Part shown: positions 6,547-7,207 of the stretch, piece by piece
Position numbering within the stretch: the stretch's first letter is position 1
How the letters are laid out: each line of letters opens with the position of its first letter
Assembly (NCBI GenBank): GCA_023411265.1
Contig: JAEYOX010000047.1
Coordinates: 1-7,207 of the forward strand
Source: Bacteroidota bacterium
GTDB taxonomy: Bacteria > Bacteroidota > Bacteroidia > Flavobacteriales > Weeksellaceae
Length of the DNA stretch: 7,207 nucleotides
Direction of reading: 5' to 3'
The notes under the pieces: generated by a model
Databases searched by the model: none
What the model saw: the letters and a program-made list of their open reading frames with translations, nothing else
What the model was told of the DNA's origin: nothing
Program-made: the position numbers and the translations under genes

Positions 6547-7116
6547 ATGACCAAAAAAGAATTACGTGAAAAGTATCTTAAGGAAAGAAAAAAGTGGTCA
6601 CATTCAGAAGTTCAATTGTTGTCTGATAAAATATTTTCCAATTTTCAATCCCGATTTCCTATCTCTCCAAGCCAGAAAATTCATATTTTCATGACGATTT
6701 CTCACTTGAATGAAGTGGAAACTGATTCTTTTATTCAATATTTCTGGGAAAATAATGTTCAGGTTTTTGTGCCTAAAATGGTTGGGAATCAGTTGATTGC
6801 TGTAGAATATAATAGTGACACCAAGATGGAAAGCAACTCTTGGGGAATTTCGGAGCCTGCCGGTAGCGAAGATGCAGCAGTTATAGATTATGATTATATT
6901 CTCACTCCCTTGTTGTATTGCGATAAAAATGGAAACAGGGTAGGTTATGGAAAGGGCTACTATGATCGTTTTTTCTCAGAAATTTCGGTAAAATGCCTTA
7001 AAATTGGTTTGTCTTTTTTTCAGCCGAAGGAAATCATAGAAGATGTATCTCATTGGGATACGCGCTTGGATTACCTGATAACTCCCGATACAATACTGTC
7101 ATTCAAAGGTTTTTGA
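6547..7116 (+). CDS. fau: 5-formyltetrahydrofolate cyclo-ligase
   Basis: This cytosolic enzyme (MTHFS, 5-FCL) uses ATP to convert 5-formyltetrahydrofolate to 5,10-methenyltetrahydrofolate, recycling the stored and inhibitory folate form into one-carbon metabolism. The 189-residue length is normal. The diagnostic ATP/phosphate motif GNRVGYGKGYYDRF is at 129-142. Upstream are the Lys/Arg-rich N-terminus (MTKKELREKYLKERKK), the folate-site region MTISHLNEVETD (49-60), VPKM (75-78), WGISEP (99-104) and LTPLLYCDKNG (119-129). The C-terminus has the usual WDTRLDYLITP (170-180). The start is one base after the ferredoxin stop, so translation is probably coupled. Cyclo-ligase is known as a last gene in mixed operons, so its link to the U32/ferredoxin pair may be only transcriptional. 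Confidence 0.95.
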   Translation: MTKKELREKYLKERKKWSHSEVQLLSDKIFSNFQSRFPISPSQKIHIFMTISHLNEVETDSFIQYFWENNVQVFVPKMVGNQLIAVEYNSDTKMESNSWGISEPAGSEDAAVIDYDYILTPLLYCDKNGNRVGYGKGYYDRFFSEISVKCLKIGLSFFQPKEIIEDVSHWDTRLDYLITPDTILSFKGF

Positions 7117-7120
7117 TAAA

Positions 7121-7151
7121 AATTCAAAAAGAAAAATTTGAATTCTTTTTT
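7121..7151. terminator. Weak AT-rich hairpin terminator after the cyclo-ligase gene
   Basis: AATTCAAA (7121-7128) and TTTGAATT (7137-7144) form an 8-bp stem around an 8-base loop, followed by C and six T (7146-7151). It begins 4 bases after the TGA stop. The stem has only one G-C pair, so it is a weak intrinsic terminator. On the minus strand the second arm runs into a short T tract, so it could also stop a convergent transcript. Confidence 0.45.
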
Positions 7152-7171
7152 AAACTGAATTTCGGCCGGAA

Positions 7172-7207
7172 TTAAAATATATTGAGCTTCACGATCAAAA
7201 CTTCCGA
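7172..7207 (-). CDS. Possible 3' end of a convergent gene at the window edge (frame uncertain)
   Basis: Two minus-strand readings enter from the right edge. One ends at a TAA at 7174-7172 and gives only SEVLIVKLNIF; its stop lies just before the hairpin at 7121-7151, as expected for a convergent gene sharing that terminator. The other, starting in phase at 7205, stays open for 44 codons (GSFDREAQYILIPAEIQF...) to a TAA at 7073-7071, running through the hairpin and 46 bases into the cyclo-ligase gene antisense. Its first part has more natural codon choice, but the overlap is awkward. Too little is visible to name a family or settle the frame. Confidence 0.2.
   Translation of the reverse strand, partial: SEVLIVKLNIF

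Noticed and set aside
7158..7173. Near-palindrome AATTTCGGCCGGAATT
   Set aside because: It has no loop, one mismatch at DNA level and no repeat elsewhere in the window, so it is not supported as a terminator or operator.
1..7207. Mobile element, CRISPR array, tRNA, riboswitch or defence system
   Set aside because: No transposase, terminal repeats, regularly spaced repeats, tRNA-like clover sequence or known defence domains were seen; genes are housekeeping with uniform composition.

Overview
The window looks like chromosomal DNA of a Bacteroidota member, most probably a flavobacterium of the Chryseobacterium/Weeksellaceae kind. This is inferred from AT-rich coding sequence, the absence of clear Shine-Dalgarno sites before starts, three putative promoters with the Bacteroidota -7 box TAnnTTTG, and a Bacteroidota-type LptD. 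I see no mobile element, CRISPR array, rRNA or tRNA gene.

Layout. Bases 1-2346 (+) are the 3' part of a gene for the outer-membrane LPS-insertion porin LptD, whose start lies before the window. A short promoter gap leads to ridA (2412-2789, +) and, 3 bases later, a gene for an unrecognised four-helix membrane protein (2793-3257, +). That gene converges on a DegP/HtrA-type periplasmic serine protease gene (3285-4802, -). The two share a compact bidirectional terminator whose left arm is the last codons of the membrane-protein gene. A 244-base AT-rich spacer (4803-5046) holds divergent promoters. From it runs a tight three-gene operon (+): a U32-family TrhP-like tRNA hydroxylation protein (5047-6291), a small single-cluster ferredoxin (6315-6545) and 5-formyltetrahydrofolate cyclo-ligase (6547-7116). 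The right edge holds a weak hairpin terminator and perhaps the 3' end of a convergent minus-strand gene.

Functions. The left half and the protease concern the envelope: LptD delivers LPS to the outer surface, and HtrA degrades or refolds damaged envelope proteins. RidA removes reactive enamine/imine intermediates of PLP enzymes. In the right operon the U32 protein carries four clustered cysteines suited to an Fe-S cluster, and the next gene encodes a candidate electron donor. The folate enzyme probably shares only transcription with them.

Most of the content is conserved housekeeping. I found no convincing new defence or mobile system. The points most worth a second look are the U32-ferredoxin pairing, a 20-of-22-base match between two promoters, the terminator built into a coding end, a cysteine-free LptD segment, and the unknown membrane protein next to ridA.
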